DNA from: Bathymodiolus brooksi
Taxonomy: Eukaryota > Mollusca > Bivalvia > Mytilida > Modiolidae
Assembly: GCA_963680875.1 (NCBI GenBank)
Contig: OY804586.1
Span: forward strand, 57,074,203 to 57,138,202
DNA: 64,000 nucleotides
Direction: 5' to 3'
In this document: piece by piece, positions 43,167 through 56,992 of the stretch
Layout of the letters: each line of letters starts with the position of its first letter
Numbering within the stretch: the first letter of the stretch is position 1
Made by a program: the position numbers and the translations under genes
Notes under the pieces: generated by a model
The model's input: only the letters and a program-made list of their open reading frames with translations
Database searches by the model: none
Told to the model about the DNA's origin: nothing

Positions 43167-44768
43167 TAATGACACAATTGTCCATACACCCATGAGGAAC
43201 ACAGATTCATTTGTTTGTTATTTTCCATGCACCCAGGTTAATACTGCTTCATTTGTCTGTTATTGTCCATACACGCAGGGGAATACAGCTTCATTTGTTT
43301 GATATTTTCCATACACCCAGGGGAATACAGCTCGATATATTTGTTATTTTCCATACACACAGGGTAATACAGCTTCATTTTTCTGTTATTGTCCATACTC
43401 ATAGGGTAATGTAGCTTCATTTGTCTCTTATTGTCCATACACACAGGGTAATACAGCTTCATTTGTCTGTTATTGTCCATACACCAAGAGGAATACATCT
43501 TCATTTGTCTTTTGTTGTCCATACACCCAGGGGAATACATCTTCATTTGTCTGTTATTGTCCATACACCCAGGGTAAAACAGCTTCATTTGACTGTTATT
43601 TTCCATACACGCAGGGAATACAGCACCATTTTTCTGTTATTGTCCATACACACAAGGTAATACAGCTTCATTTGTTTGTTATTTTCCTTACACACAGGGA
43701 AAACAGCACCATTTTTCTGTTATTGTCCATACACACAAGGAAATACAGCTTCATTTTTCTGTTATTTTCATAAACCCGGGGGATAGAGCTGCATTTTGTT
43801 TATTATTATCCATACACCTAGGGGAATACAGCTTTATTTGTTTGTTATTTTCCATACACACAGAGGAATACAGCTTTATTTGTTTCTTATTTTCCATACA
43901 CCCAGGTTAATAGAGTTTTATTTGTCTCTTATGTCCATATAAAAAGGGGAATCCAGCTTCATTTTTCTGTTATATTTCATACACCCAGGGTAATACAGCT
44001 TCATTTGTTTTTTATTTTCCATACACCCAGGGGAATACAGCTCAATTTGTTATTTTCCATACACACAGGGTAATACAGCTTCATTTGTTTCTTAATTTCC
44101 ATACTCATAGGGTAATATAGCTTCATTTGTCTGTTATTGTCCATACACACAGGGTAATACAGCTTCATTTGTCTCTTATTGTCCATAAACTCAAGGTAAT
44201 GCAGCTTCATTTGTCTGTTATTGTCCATACACCCAGAGGAATACATCTTCATTTGTCTGTTGTTGTCCATACACCCAGGGGAATACAGCTTCATTTGTCT
44301 GTTATTGTCCATACACCCAGGGTAAAACAGCTTCATTTGACTGTTATTTTCCATACACACAGGGAATACAGCACCATTTTTCTGTTATTGTCCATACACA
44401 CAAAGTAATACAGCTTCATTTGTCTTATTTTCATAAACCCAGGGAATACAGCTTCCTTTTTTTTTTATTATTGTCAATACACCTAGGGGAATACCGCTTC
44501 ATTTGTTTGTTGTTTTCCATACACACAGGGGAAAGCAGCTTTATGTGTTTGTTATTTTCCAAACGCCCAGGTTAATACAGTTTTATTTGTCTGTTATGTC
44601 CAAACAAACAAGTGAATCCAGCTTCATTTATTTGTTATATTCCATATACCCAGTGTAATACAGCTTCATTTGTTAGTTATTTTCCATACACCCAGCCGAA
44701 TACAGCTCCATTTGTTTGTTATTTTCCATACACACAGGGGAATACAGTTTCATTAGTTTGCAAGGCAA

Positions 44769-44924
44769 AATGTTGTTCTATGAAATTTTGTTCTGTTGTG
44801 CTATATTTCAAATGAAAAATCTTTACAGGACCGAATGGGGTCATCACTGCGCTTTATTCCGTCCTCGGACTTTATCATAGGAGTCAATTGTAAAAGAGGA
44901 CAGTATTTCATGGTGGACACTATA
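44769..44924 (+). mobile_element. TIR foldback element, full length, both ends diverged
   Basis: The left end is AATGTTGTTCTATGAAAT and the right end GGTGGACACTATA, so the outer TIR match is weakened. Diagnostic internal changes are CTTTACAGGACC and AATGGGGTCATC. Paired with the copy at 47988. Confidence 0.74.
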
Positions 44925-46228
44925 TAATGATACAATTGACCATACACCCAGAGGAACACAGCTTCATTTGTTTGTTATTTTCCATACACCCAGGGGAATA
45001 CAGATCGATTTATTTGTTATTTTTCATACAGACAGGGTAATACAGCTTCTTTATTTCTGTTATTTTCCACACACATAGGGTAATATAGCTTTATTTGTCT
45101 GTTATTGACCATACTTACAGGGTAATACAGCTTCATTTGTCTGTTATTGTCCATACACCTAAGGTAATACAGTTTCATTTATCTGTTATTGTTCATACAC
45201 CCAGGGGAATATTGCTTCATTTGTCTGTCATTGTCCATACACCCAGGGTAATACAGCTTCATTTGTCTGTTATTGTCCATACACACATGGTAATACAGCT
45301 TCATTTTCTGTTATTGTCCATACACACAGGGTAATACAGCTTCATTTTGTCTGTTATTGTCCATACACACATGGTAATACAGCTTCATTTTTTGTTATTG
45401 TCCATACACACAGGGTAATAAAGCTTCATTTGTCTATTATTGTCCATACACACATGGTAATACAGCTTAATTTGTCTGTTATTGTCCATACACGCAAGAT
45501 AATACAGCTTCATTTGTCTGTTATTGTCCATACACCCAGTGGAATACAGCTTCATTTGTCTGTTATTCTCCATACACCCAGGGTAATCCAGCTTCATTTG
45601 TCTGTTATTGTCCATACACCCAGGGGAATACAGCTTCATTTGTTAGTTATTTTCCTTACACCCAAGGGAATAAAGCTTCATTTTTTCCCATACACCTAGG
45701 GTAATAGAGCTTGATTTGACTGTTATTTTCCATACACACAGGGAATACAGCACCATTTTTCTGTTATTGTTCAATACACACAAGGTAATACAGCTTCATT
45801 TTTCTGTTATTTTCATAAACCCAGGGAATACAGCTTCATTTTGATTATTATTATCCATACACCTAGGGGAATACAGCTTTATTTCTTTGTTATTTTCCAT
45901 ACACACAGAGGAATACAGCTTTATTTGTTTCCTATTTTCCATACACCCAGGTTAATACAGTTTTATTTGTCTGCTATGTCCATATAAACAGGGGAATCCA
46001 TCTTCATTTTTCTGTTATATTCCATACACCCAGGGTAATACTGCTTCATTTGTTTTTTATTTTCCATACACCCAGGGGAATACAGCTCAATTTGTTATTT
46101 TCCATACACACAGGGTAATACAGCTTCATTTGTTTGTTATTTTCCATACACCCAGGGGAATACAGCTGCATTTGTCTGTTATTGTCCATACACCCAGGGT
46201 ATTACAGCTTCATTTGTCTGTAAGGCAA

Positions 46229-46384
46229 GATAATGTCCTATGAAATTACGTCCTGTTGTGCTATATTTCAAATGAAAAAACTTTAATGGACCGAAAGGAG
46301 TCATCACTGCGCTTTATTCCGTCATCGGACTTTATCATAGGAGTCAATTATAACAGAGGACAGTATTCCATGGCGGACACTATT
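46229..46384 (+). mobile_element. TIR foldback element, full length (duplicate of 43011 copy)
   Basis: Same GATAATGTCC left end and TAACAGAGG variant as the copy 3,218 bp upstream. One visible difference is an extra A in place of C before TTTAATGG. Confidence 0.76.
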
Positions 46385-47987
46385 TAATGACACAATTGTC
46401 CATACACCCATGAGGAACACAGATTCATTTGTTTGTTATTTTCCATGCACCCAGGTTAATACTGCTTCATTTGTCTGTTATTGTCCATACACGCAGGGGA
46501 ATACAGCTTCATTTGTTTGATATTTTCCATACACCCAGGGGAATACAGCTCGATATATTTGTTATTTTCCATACACACAGGGTAATACAGCTTCATTTTT
46601 CTGTTATTGTCCATACTCATAGGGTAATATAGCTTCATTTGTCTGTTATTGTCCATACACACAGGGTAATACAGCTTCATTTGTCTGTTATTGTCCATAC
46701 ACCAAGAGGAATACATCTTCATTTGTCTTTTGTTGTCCATACACCCAGGGGAATACATCTTCATTTGTCTGTTATTGTCCATACACCCAGGGTAAAACAG
46801 CTTCATTTGACTGTTATTTTCCATACACGCAGGGAATACAGCACCATTTTTCTGTTATTGTCCATACACACAAGGTAATACAGCTTCATTTGTTTGTTAT
46901 TTTCCTTACACACAGGGAAAACAGCACCATTGTTCTGTTATTGTCCATACACACAAGGAAATACAGCTTCATTTTTCTGTTATTTTCATAAACCCGGGGG
47001 ATAGAGCTGCATTTTGTTTATTATTATCCATACACCTAGGGGAATACAGCTTTATTTGTTTGTTATTTTCCATACACACAGAGGAATACAGCTTTATTTG
47101 TTTCTTATTTTCCATACACCCAGGTTAATAGAGTTTTATTTGTCTCTTATGTCCATATAAAAAGGGGAATCCAGCTTCATTTTTCTGTTATATTTCATAC
47201 ACCCAGGGTAATACAGCTTCATTTGTTTTTTATTTTCCATACACCCAGGGGAATACAGCTCAATTTGTTATTTTCCATACACACAGGGTAATACAGCTTC
47301 ATTTGTTTCTTAATTTCCATACTCATAGGGTAATATAGCTTCATTTGTCTGTTATTGTCCATACACACAGGGTAATACAGCTTCATTTGTCTCTTATTGT
47401 CCATAAACTCAAGGTAATGCAGCTTCATTTGTCTGTTATTGTCCATACACCCAGAGGAATACATCTTCATTTGTCTGTTGTTGTCCATACACCCAGGGGA
47501 ATACAGCTTCATTTGTCTGTTATTGTCCATACACCCAGGGTAAAACAGCTTCATTTGACTGTTATTTTCCATACACACAGGGAATACAGCACCATTTTTC
47601 TGTTATTGTCCATACACACAAAGTAATACAGCTTCATTTGTCTTATTTTCATAAACCCAGGGAATACAGCTTCCTTTTTTTTTTATTATTGTCAATACAC
47701 CTAGGGGAATACCGCTTAATTTGTTTGTTGTTTTCCATACACACAGGGGAAAGCAGCTTTATGTGTTTGTTATTTTCCAAACGCCCAGGTTAATACAGTT
47801 TTATTTGTCTGTTATTGTCCAAACAAACAAGTGAATCCAGCTTCATTTATTTGTTATATTCCATATACCCAGTGTAATACAGCTTCATTTGTTAGTTATT
47901 TTCCATACACCCAGCCGAATACAGCTCCATTTGTTTGTTATTTTCCATACACACAGGGGAATACAGCTTCATTAGTTTGTAAGGCAA

Positions 47988-48143
47988 AATGTTGTTCTAT
48001 GAAATTTTGTTCTGTTGTGCTGTATTTCTAATGAAAAATCTTTACTGGACCGAATGGGGTCATCACTGCGCTTTATTCCGTCCTCGGACTTTATCATAGG
48101 AGTCAATTGTAAAAGAGGACAGTATTTCATGGTGGACACTATA
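47988..48143 (+). mobile_element. TIR foldback element, full length (duplicate of 44769 copy)
   Basis: Shares the AATGTTGTTC left end and TGGTGGACAC right end with the copy 3,219 bp upstream. A few substitutions differ (GCTGTATTTCTAATG, CTTTACTGG). Confidence 0.74.
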
Positions 48144-48488
48144 TAATGATACAATTGACCATACACCCAGAGGAACACAGCTTCATTTGTTTGTTATTTT
48201 CCATACACCCAGGGGAATACAGATCGATTTATTTGTTATTTTTCATACAGACAGGGTAATACAGCTTCTTTATTTCTGTTATTTTCCACACACATAGGGT
48301 AATATAGCTTTATTTGTCTGTTATTGACCATACTTACAGGGTAATACAGCTTCATTTGTCTGTTATTGTCCATACACCTAAGGTAATACAGTTTCATTTA
48401 TCTGTTATTGTTCATACACCCAGGGGAATATTGCTTCATTTGTCTGTCATTGTCCATACACCCAGGGTAATACCGCTTCATTTGTCTG

Positions 48489-49990
48489 TTATTGTCCATA
48501 CACCCAGGAGAATACAGCTGCATTTGTCTGTTATTGTCTATGTGCCCAGGGTAATACAGCTTCATTTGTTTGTTATTGTCTATACACCCAGGGGAATACA
48601 GTTACATTTCTCTATTATTTTTAATACCCCCAGGGTAATACAGCTTCATTTGTTTGTTATTTTCCATACGCATAGAGGGATACAGCTCCATTTGTTTGTT
48701 ATTGTCCATACACCCAGGGACATTGAGCTGCATTTGTTTGTTTTTTTTCCTTACACCCAGGGGAATACAGCTTAATTTTATTTGTTATTATCCATACACA
48801 CAGGGCTATACAGTATCATATGTTTGTTATTGTCCATGCTCCCAGGCGAATATAGCTTTATTTGTTTGTCATTGTCCATACACCCAGAGGAATACAGCTC
48901 CATTTGTTTGTTATCGTGTATACACCCAGGTTAATACTGCTTCATTTGTTTGATACTTTCCATACACGCAGGGAAATACAGTTTCATTTGTCTGTTATTT
49001 TCCATACACACAGGATAATACAGTTCCATTTGGCTGTTATTTTCCATACACCCAGGAGAATACAGCTTCATTTGTCCGTTATTGTCTATACACACAGGGG
49101 ATTATATCTTCATCTTTCTGTTGTTTTCAATACACTCAGCTGGGTAATACAGCTTCATTTGTTTGTTATTTTCAATACACACAGGGGAATACATTTCGAT
49201 TTGTTTGTTATTGTCCATACACCCAGGGACATAAAGCTTCATTTGTTTGTTTTTTTCCTTACACCCAGGGTAATACAGCTTCATTGTTTTGTTATTTTCC
49301 ATACACACAGGGCTATACAGCTTCATATGTTTGTTATTGTCCATGCACCCAGGGAAATACAGCTTCATTTGTTTGTTATTGTCCATACACCCAGGGGAAT
49401 ACAACTCCATTTGTTTTTTATCGTCTATACACCCAGGGTAATACAGTTTCATTTGTTTGTTATTTTCCATGCACCCAGGGGAAAACAGTTGTATTTGTCT
49501 GTTATTTTCCATACACACAGGATAATACAGCTCCATTTGTCTGTTATTTCCCATACACCCAGCGAAATACAGCTTCATTTGTCCGCTATTGTCTATGCAC
49601 CCAGGGGAATACAGCTTCATTCGTTTGTTATTTTCCAAACATCCAGGAACATAGAGCTTCATTTTGTTGTTTTTTTCCTAACACCCAGGGTAATAGAGCT
49701 TCATTTGTTTGTTATTTTCCATGCACACAGGGCTATATAGCTTCATTTTTTTGTTATTGTCCATACATACAGGGTAATGCAGCTTTATTTGTCTGTTATT
49801 GTCGATACACCCAAAGTAATACAGCTTCATTTGTCTGTTATTTTCCATACACCCAGGGGAATACAGCTGCATTTGTCTGTTATTGTCTATTCGCCCAGGG
49901 TAATACAGCTTCATTTGTTTGTTATTGTCTATGCACCAAAGGAATTCAGTTGCATTTCTCTATTATTTTTTATACACCCAAGGTAATACA
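48489..49990 (+). repeat. Block shared with the 35.8-38.2-kb part of the array
   Basis: Immediately after the 3.2-kb duplication, the array switches to unit types otherwise found at 35.8-38.2 kb. Examples are the TATGTGCCCAGGG unit (36371, 36959 and 48540) and the ACTCAGCTGGGTAATACAG unit (about 35824 and 49134). The order of variants is largely conserved, so this looks like a rearranged copy of the older, TIR-element-free part of the array rather than convergence. Confidence 0.65.
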
Positions 49991-51477
49991 GCTTCATTTG
50001 TTTGTTATTTTCCATACGCACAGAAGGATACAGCTCCATTTGTTTGCTATTGTCCATACACCCAGGGACAAAGAGCTTCATTTGTGTTTTTTCCATACAC
50101 ACAGGGAATACAGCTTAATTTTATTTGTCATTTTCCATACACACAGGGTTATACCGCTTCATATGTTTCTTATTGTCCATGCACCCAGAGGAATACAGTT
50201 TTATTTGTTTGTTATTGTTCATGCACCCAGGGGAATACAGCTCCATTTGTTTTTATCGTCTATACTCCCAGGGTAATACAGCTTCATTTGTTTGATATTT
50301 TCCATGCACGCAGGGGAATACAGTTTCATTTGTCTGTTATTTTCCATACACACAGTATAATACATCTCCATTTGTCTGTTATTTTCCATACACCCAGGGG
50401 AATACAGCTTCTTTTGTCTGTTATTGTCTATACACCCAGGGGAATACATCTTCCTCTTTCTGTTATTTTCAATAAACTCACCTGGGTAATGCAGCTTCAT
50501 TTGTTTGTTATTTTCTATACACACAGGGAAATAGAGCTTCACTTGTTTGTTTTCCATACACACAGGGCTATATAGCTTCATATGTTTGTTATTGTCCATG
50601 CACACATGGGAATACGGCTTCATGTGTTTGTCATTGTCCATACAGCCAGGTTAATACAGCTTCATTTGTTTGTTGTATCCTTAGACCCAGGGTAATACAG
50701 CTTCATTTGTTTGGTATTTTCATACACCCAGAGGAATACATCTTCATTTTAAAAAAAATTATTATACATACACCTATGAGAATACAGCTCCATTTGTTTG
50801 TTATTAACCATACACACAGGGTAGTATATGTTCATTTGTTTGTTATTGTCCATACACCCTGGGTAAAACAGCCTCATTTGTCTGTTATTGTCCATACACC
50901 CAAGGTAATACAGCTGCATATATCTGTTATTGTCCATACACCCAGGGGAATACAGCTTCATTTGTTTGTTATTTTCCATACACCTAGGGTAATACAGCTT
51001 CATTTGTCTGTTATTTTCCATACACACAGGGAATACAGCACCATTATTCTGTTATTGTCCATACACACAAGGTAATACAGCTTCATTTGTCTGTTATTTT
51101 CATAAACCCAGGGAATACAGCTTCATTTTTTTTTATTATTATTATCCATACCCCTAGGGGAATACAGCTTTATTTGTTATTTTCCATACACACAGTGGAA
51201 TACAGCTGTATTTGTTTGTTATTTTCCATACACCCAGGTTAATACAGTTTTATTTGTCTGTTATGTCCATACAAACAGAGGAATCCAGCTTCATTTGTCT
51301 CTTATTGTCCATACACCTAGGGTAATACAGCTTCATTTGTTTGTTATTTTCCATACACCCAAGGGAATACAGCTCCATTTGTTTGTTATTTTCCATACAC
51401 CCAGGGGAATACAGCTTCAGTTGTCTGTTATTGTCCATACACCCAGGATAATACAGCTTCATTTGTCTGTAATGCAC

Positions 51478-51633
51478 AATAGTGTCCTATGACATTTTGT
51501 CCTGTTGTGTTATATTTCAAATGGAAAACCTTTAATGGACCGAAAGGAGTCATCACTGTGCTTTATTCCGTCCTCGGACTTTATCATAGGAGTCAATTAT
51601 AAAAGAGGACAGTATTCCATGGCGGACACTATT
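51478..51633 (+). mobile_element. TIR foldback element, full length
   Basis: Intact AATAGTGTCC and GGACACTATT ends. Diagnostic changes are CTATGACATTTTG and CATCACTGTGC. First of four copies of this subtype (51478, 53660, 58214, 60396). Confidence 0.77.
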
Positions 51634-53659
51634 TATTGATACAAATGCCCATACACGCAGAGGAACACAGCTGCATTTGTTTGTTATTTTCCATACACCC
51701 ATGGGAATACAGCTCGATTTGTTCGTTATCTTCCATACACTGAGAGTAATACAGCTCCATTTTTCTCTTATTGTCCATGCACACAGGGTAATATAGCTTC
51801 ATTTGTCTCTCATTGTCCATACACCCAGTGGAATACTGCTTCATTTGTCTGTTATTGCCCTTACACCCAGGGTAATACAGCTTCATTTGTCTGTTATTGT
51901 CCATAAACCCGTGGGAATACAGCTTCATTTGTTTGTTATTTTCCTTAAACCCAGGGGAATACAGCTTCATTTGTCGGTTATTGTCTATACACCCAGGGGA
52001 ATACAGCTTCATTTGTATTTTATTATCCATACAACCAGTGGAATACAGCTTTGTATGATATTTGACATACACCAAGGTTAATACAGTTTTATATTTTTTT
52101 GCTATGTCCATAAAAACAGGGGAATCCAGCTTCATTTGTTTGTTATTTCCCATGCACCCAGTTGAATACAGCTCCATTTGTTTGTTATTTTCCATACGCA
52201 CAGAAGGATACAGCTCCATTTGTTTGCTATTGTCCATACACCCAGGGACAAAGAGCTTCATTTGTGTTTTTTCCATACACACAGGGAATACAGCTTAATT
52301 TTATTTGTTATTTTCCATACACACAGGGTAATACCGCTTCATATGTTTCTTATTGTCCATGCACCCAGGGGAATACAGTTTTATTTGTTTGTTATTGTTC
52401 ATGCACCCAGGGGAATACAGCTCCATTTGTTTTTATCGTCTATACTCCCAGGGTAATACAGCTTCATTTGTTTGATATTTTCCATGCACGCAGGGGAATA
52501 CAGTTTCATTTGTCTGTTATTTTCCATACACACAGTATAATACATCTCCATTTGTCTGTTATTTTCCATACACCCAGGGGAATACAGCTTCTTTTGTCTG
52601 TTATTGTCTATACACCCAGGGGAATACATCTTCCTCTTTCTGTTATTTTCAATAAACTCACCTGGGTAATGCAGCTTCATTTGTTTGTTATTTTCTATAC
52701 ACACAGGGAAATAGAGCTTCACTTGTTTGTTTTTCCATACACACAGGGCTATATAGCTTCATATGTTTGTTATTGTCCATGCACACATGGGAATACGGCT
52801 TCATGTGTTTGTCATTGTCCATACAGCCAGGTTAATACAGCTTCATTTGTTTGTTGTATCCTTAGACCCAGGGTAATACAGCTTCATTTGTTTGTTATTT
52901 TCATACACCCAGAGGAATACATCTTCATTTTAAAAACAATTATTATACATACACCTATGAGACTACAGCTCCATTTGTTTGTTATTAACCATACACACAG
53001 GGTAGTATATGTTCATTTGTTTGTTATTGTCCATACACCCTGGGTAAAACAGCCTCATTTGTCTGTTATTGTCCATACACCCAAGGTAATACAGCTGCAT
53101 ATGTCTGTTATTGTCCATACACCCAGGGGAATACAGCTTCATTTGTTTGTTATTTTCCATACACCTAGGGTAATACAGCTTCATTTGTCTGTTATTTTCC
53201 ATACACACAGGGAATACAGCACCATTATTCTGTTATTGTCCATACACACAAGGTAATACAGCTTCATTTGTCTGTTATTTTCATAAACCCATGGAATACA
53301 GCTTCATTTTTTTTTTATTATTATTATCCATACCCCTAGGGGAATACAGCTTTATTTGTTATTTTCCATACACACAGTGGAATACAGCTTTATTTGTTTG
53401 TTATTTTCCATACACCCAGGTTAATACAGTTTTATTTGTCTGTTATGTCCATACAAACAGGGGAATCCAGTTTCATTTGTCTGTTATTGTCCATACACCT
53501 AGGGTAATACAGCTTCATTTGTTTGTTATTTTCCATACACCCAAGGGAATACAGCTCCATTTGTTTGTTATTTTCCATACACCCAGGGGAATACAGCTTC
53601 AGTTGTCTGTTATTGTCCATACACCCAGGATAATACAGCTTCGTTTGTCTGTAATGCAC

Positions 53660-53815
53660 AATAGTGTCCTATGACATTTTGTCCTGTTGTGTTATATTTC
53701 AAATGGAAAACCTTTAATGGACCGAAAGGAGTCATCACTGTGCTTTATTCCGTCCTCGGACTTTATCATAGGAGTCAATAATAAAAGAGGACAGTATTCC
53801 ATGGCGGACACTATT
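53660..53815 (+). mobile_element. TIR foldback element, full length
   Basis: Same subtype as the 51478 copy, 2,182 bp away, with GTCAATAATAAAAG in place of GTCAATTATAAAAG. Confidence 0.77.
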
Positions 53816-54531
53816 TATTGATACAAATGCCCATACACGCAGAGGAACACAGCTTCATTTGTTTGTTATTTTCCATACACCCATGGGAATACAGCTCGAT
53901 TTGTTCGTTATCTTCCATACACAGAGAGTAATACAGCTCCATTTTTCTCTTATTGTCCATGCACACAGGGTAATATAGCTTCATTTGTCTCTCATTGTCC
54001 ATACACACAGTGTAATACAGCTTCATTTGTCTGTTATTGTCCATACACCCAGTGGAATACTGCTTCATTTGTCTGTTATTACCCTTACACCCAGTGTAAT
54101 ACAGCTTCATTTGTCTGTTATTGTCCATAAACCCGGGGGAATACAGCTTCATTTGTTTGTTATTTTCCTTAAACCGAGGGGAATACAGCTTCATTTGTCG
54201 GTTATTGTCTATACACCCAGGGGAATACAGCTTCATTTGTATTTTATTATCCATACAACCAGTGGAATACAGCTTCATTTATCTGGTATTGTCCATACAC
54301 CCAGGGTAATACAGCTTCATTTGTCTGTTATTGTCCATACACCCAGGGGAATACAGCTTCATTTGTTTGTTATTTTCGTTACACCCAAGGGAATAAAGCT
54401 TCATTTTTTCCTATACACCCAGGATAATACAGCTTCATTTGACTGTCATATTCCATACACACCGGGAATACAGCACCATTTTTCTGTTATTGTCCATACA
54501 CAAAAGGTAATACAGCTTCATGTGTCTGTTA

Positions 54532-54581
54532 TCATAGGGGTCAATTATAAAAGAGGACAGTATTTCATGGCCGACACTATT
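54532..54581 (+). mobile_element. TIR foldback element, right-end fragment
   Basis: Same 50-bp fragment and same break as at 40131, including the CCGACACTATT end. Confidence 0.84.
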
Positions 54582-55304
54582 TAATGATGCAATTGTTGAT
54601 ACCCCCAGAGGAACACAGCTTCATTTGTTTGTTATTTTCCATACACCCATGAGAATACAGCTCGATTTGTTTGTTATTTTCCATACACACAGGGTAATTC
54701 AGCTTCATTTTTCTGTTTTGTCCATACATCCAAGGTAATACAGCTTCATTTGTCTGTTATTGTCCATAAACCCAGGGTAAATCAGCTTCTTTTGACTGTT
54801 ATTTTCCATACACACAGGGAATACAGCATCATTTTTCTGTTATTGTCCATACACACAAGGTGATACAGCTTCATCTGTCTTATTTTCATAAACCCAGGGA
54901 ATAGATCTTCATTTTTTTTTTATTATTATCCATACACCTAGGGGAATACAGTTTTTGTTTGTTATTTTCCATACACACAGAGGAATATAGGTTTATTCGT
55001 TTGTTATTTTCTATACACTCAGGTTAATACAGTTTTATTTGTTTGCTATGTCCATACAAACAGGGGAATCAAGCTTCATGTGTTTGTTATATTCCATACA
55101 CACAGGGTAATACAGCTTCATTTGTTTTTTATTTTCCATACACCCAGGGGAATACAGCTCCATTTGTTTGTTATTTTCCATACACACAGGGTACTACAGC
55201 TTCATTTGTTTGTTATTTTCCATACACCCAGGGTAATACAGCTGCATTTGTCTGTTATTGTCCATACACCCAGGATAATACAGCTTCATTTGTCTGAAAA
55301 GCAA

Positions 55305-55460
55305 AATAGTGTCCTATGAAATGTTGTCCTGTTGTACTATATTTCAAATGGAAAACCTTTAATGGACCGACTGGAGTCATCACTGCGCTTTATTCCGTCC
55401 TCGAACTTTATCATAGGAGTCAATTATAAAACAGGACAGTATTTCATGGCGGACACTATT
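55305..55460 (+). mobile_element. TIR foldback element, full length
   Basis: Intact TIR ends. Close to the 40906 copy, with GAAATGTTGTCC, CCGACTGGAG and AAAACAGGACAG variants. Confidence 0.77.
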
Positions 55461-56017
55461 TAATGATGTAATTGTTGATACCTCCAGAGGAACACAGCTT
55501 CATTTGTTTGTTATTTTCCATACACCCATGAGAATACAGCCCGGTTTGTTTGTTATTTTCCATACACACAGGGTAATACAGCTTCATTTTTCTGTTATTG
55601 TCCATACATCCAAGGTAATACAGCTTTATTTGTCTGTTATTGTCCATACAGCCAGAGTAAAACAGCTTCTTTTGACTGTTATTTTCCATACACACTGGGA
55701 ATACAGCACCATTTTTCTGTTATTGTCCATACACACGAGGTGATACAGCTTCATCTGTCTTATTTTCATAAACCCAGGGAATACAGCTTTATTTGTTTGT
55801 TATTTTCCATACACACAAGGGAAACAGCTTTATTTGTATGATATTTGACATACACCAAGGTTAATACAGTTTTATATTTTTTTGTTATGTCCATAAAAAC
55901 AGGGGAATCCAGCTTCATTTGTTTGTTATTTCCCATGCACCCAGTTGAATACAGCTCCATTTGTTTGTTATTTTCCATATACCCAGGATAATACAGCTTC
56001 ATTTGTCTGTAAAGCAA

Positions 56018-56153
56018 AATAGTGTCCTATGAAATGTTGTCCTGTTGTGCTATATTTCAAATGAAAAACCTTTAATGGACCTATTTTCCGTCCTCGAACT
56101 TTATCATAGGAGTCAATTATAAAAGAGGACAGTATTTCATGGCGGACACTATT
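56018..56153 (+). mobile_element. TIR foldback element, internally deleted (136 bp)
   Basis: Carries the same ~20-bp internal deletion as the copy at 41659; here AATGGACC joins TATTTTCCGTCC. Termini intact. Confidence 0.77.
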
Positions 56154-56739
56154 TAATGATACAATTGTTGATACACCCAGAGGTACACAGCTTCATTTGT
56201 TTGTTATTTTCCATACACACAGGGCAATACAGCTTCATTTTTCTGTTATTGTCCATACACACAGGGTAATACAGCTTCATTTTGTCTGTTATTGTCCATA
56301 CACACATGGTTTTACAGCTTCATTTTCTGTTATTGTCCATACACACAGGGTAATACAGCTTCATTTTGTCTGTTATTGTCCATACACACATAGTAATACA
56401 GCTTCATTTTCTGTTATTGTCCATACACACAGGGTAATACAGCTTCATTTGTCTGTTATTGTCCATACACACATGGTAATACAGCTTCATTTGTCTGTTA
56501 TTGTCCATACACCCAAGATAATACAGCTTCATTTGTCTGTTATTGTCCATACACCCAGTGGAATACAGCTTCATTTGTCTGTTATTGTCCCTACACCCAG
56601 GGTAATCCAGCTTCATTTGTCTGTTATTGTCCATACACCCAGGGGAATACAGCTTCATTTGTTAGTTATTTTCCTTACACCCAAGGGAATAACGCTTCAT
56701 TTTTTCCCAATACACCTAGGGTAATAGAGCTTCATTTGA

Positions 56740-56992
56740 CTGTTATTTTCCATACACACAGGGAATACAGCACCATTTTTCTGTTATTGTTCAATACACA
56801 CAAGGTAATACAGCTTCATTTGTTTGTTATTTTCCATACACACAGGGAATACAGCACCATTTTTCTGTTATTGTTCAATACACACAAGGTAATACAGCTT
56901 CATTTGTTTGTTATTTTCCATACACACAGGGAATACAGCACCATTTTTCTGTTATTGTTCAATACACACAAGGTAATACAGCTTCATTTTTC
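56740..56992 (+). repeat. 84-bp dimer, three copies
   Basis: An 84-bp, two-unit block containing GGGAATACAGCACCATTTTT and then GTTCAATACACACAAGG begins its GGGAATACAG at 56761, 56845 and 56929. The corresponding place in the next 6.7-kb copy has two. Confidence 0.88.

Larger units (their letters stand above)
41972..48488 (+). repeat. 3.2-3.3-kb higher-order repeat, two tandem copies
   Basis: Copy one is about 41972-45269 and copy two about 45270-48488. Landmarks are offset by 3,298 bp at the left end and by 3,218-3,219 bp from about 42.9 kb onward. The change is explained by about 83 bp (two units) near 42,480-42,570 that are missing in copy two and by three extra bases near 46,112. Each copy carries two TIR elements (43011 and 44769 in copy one; 46229 and 47988 in copy two). 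Boundaries are approximate. Confidence 0.86.
49992..54350 (+). repeat. 2.18-kb higher-order repeat, two copies
   Basis: TCCATACGCACAGAAGG lies at 50011 and 52191. The TIR element is at 51478 and 53660. The offset is 2,180-2,182 bp. The copies match up to about 52,050, where the first jumps to a TGTATGATATTTGACATAC segment while the second continues. A related block, less similar, is at 38.2-40.1 kb. Confidence 0.8.
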
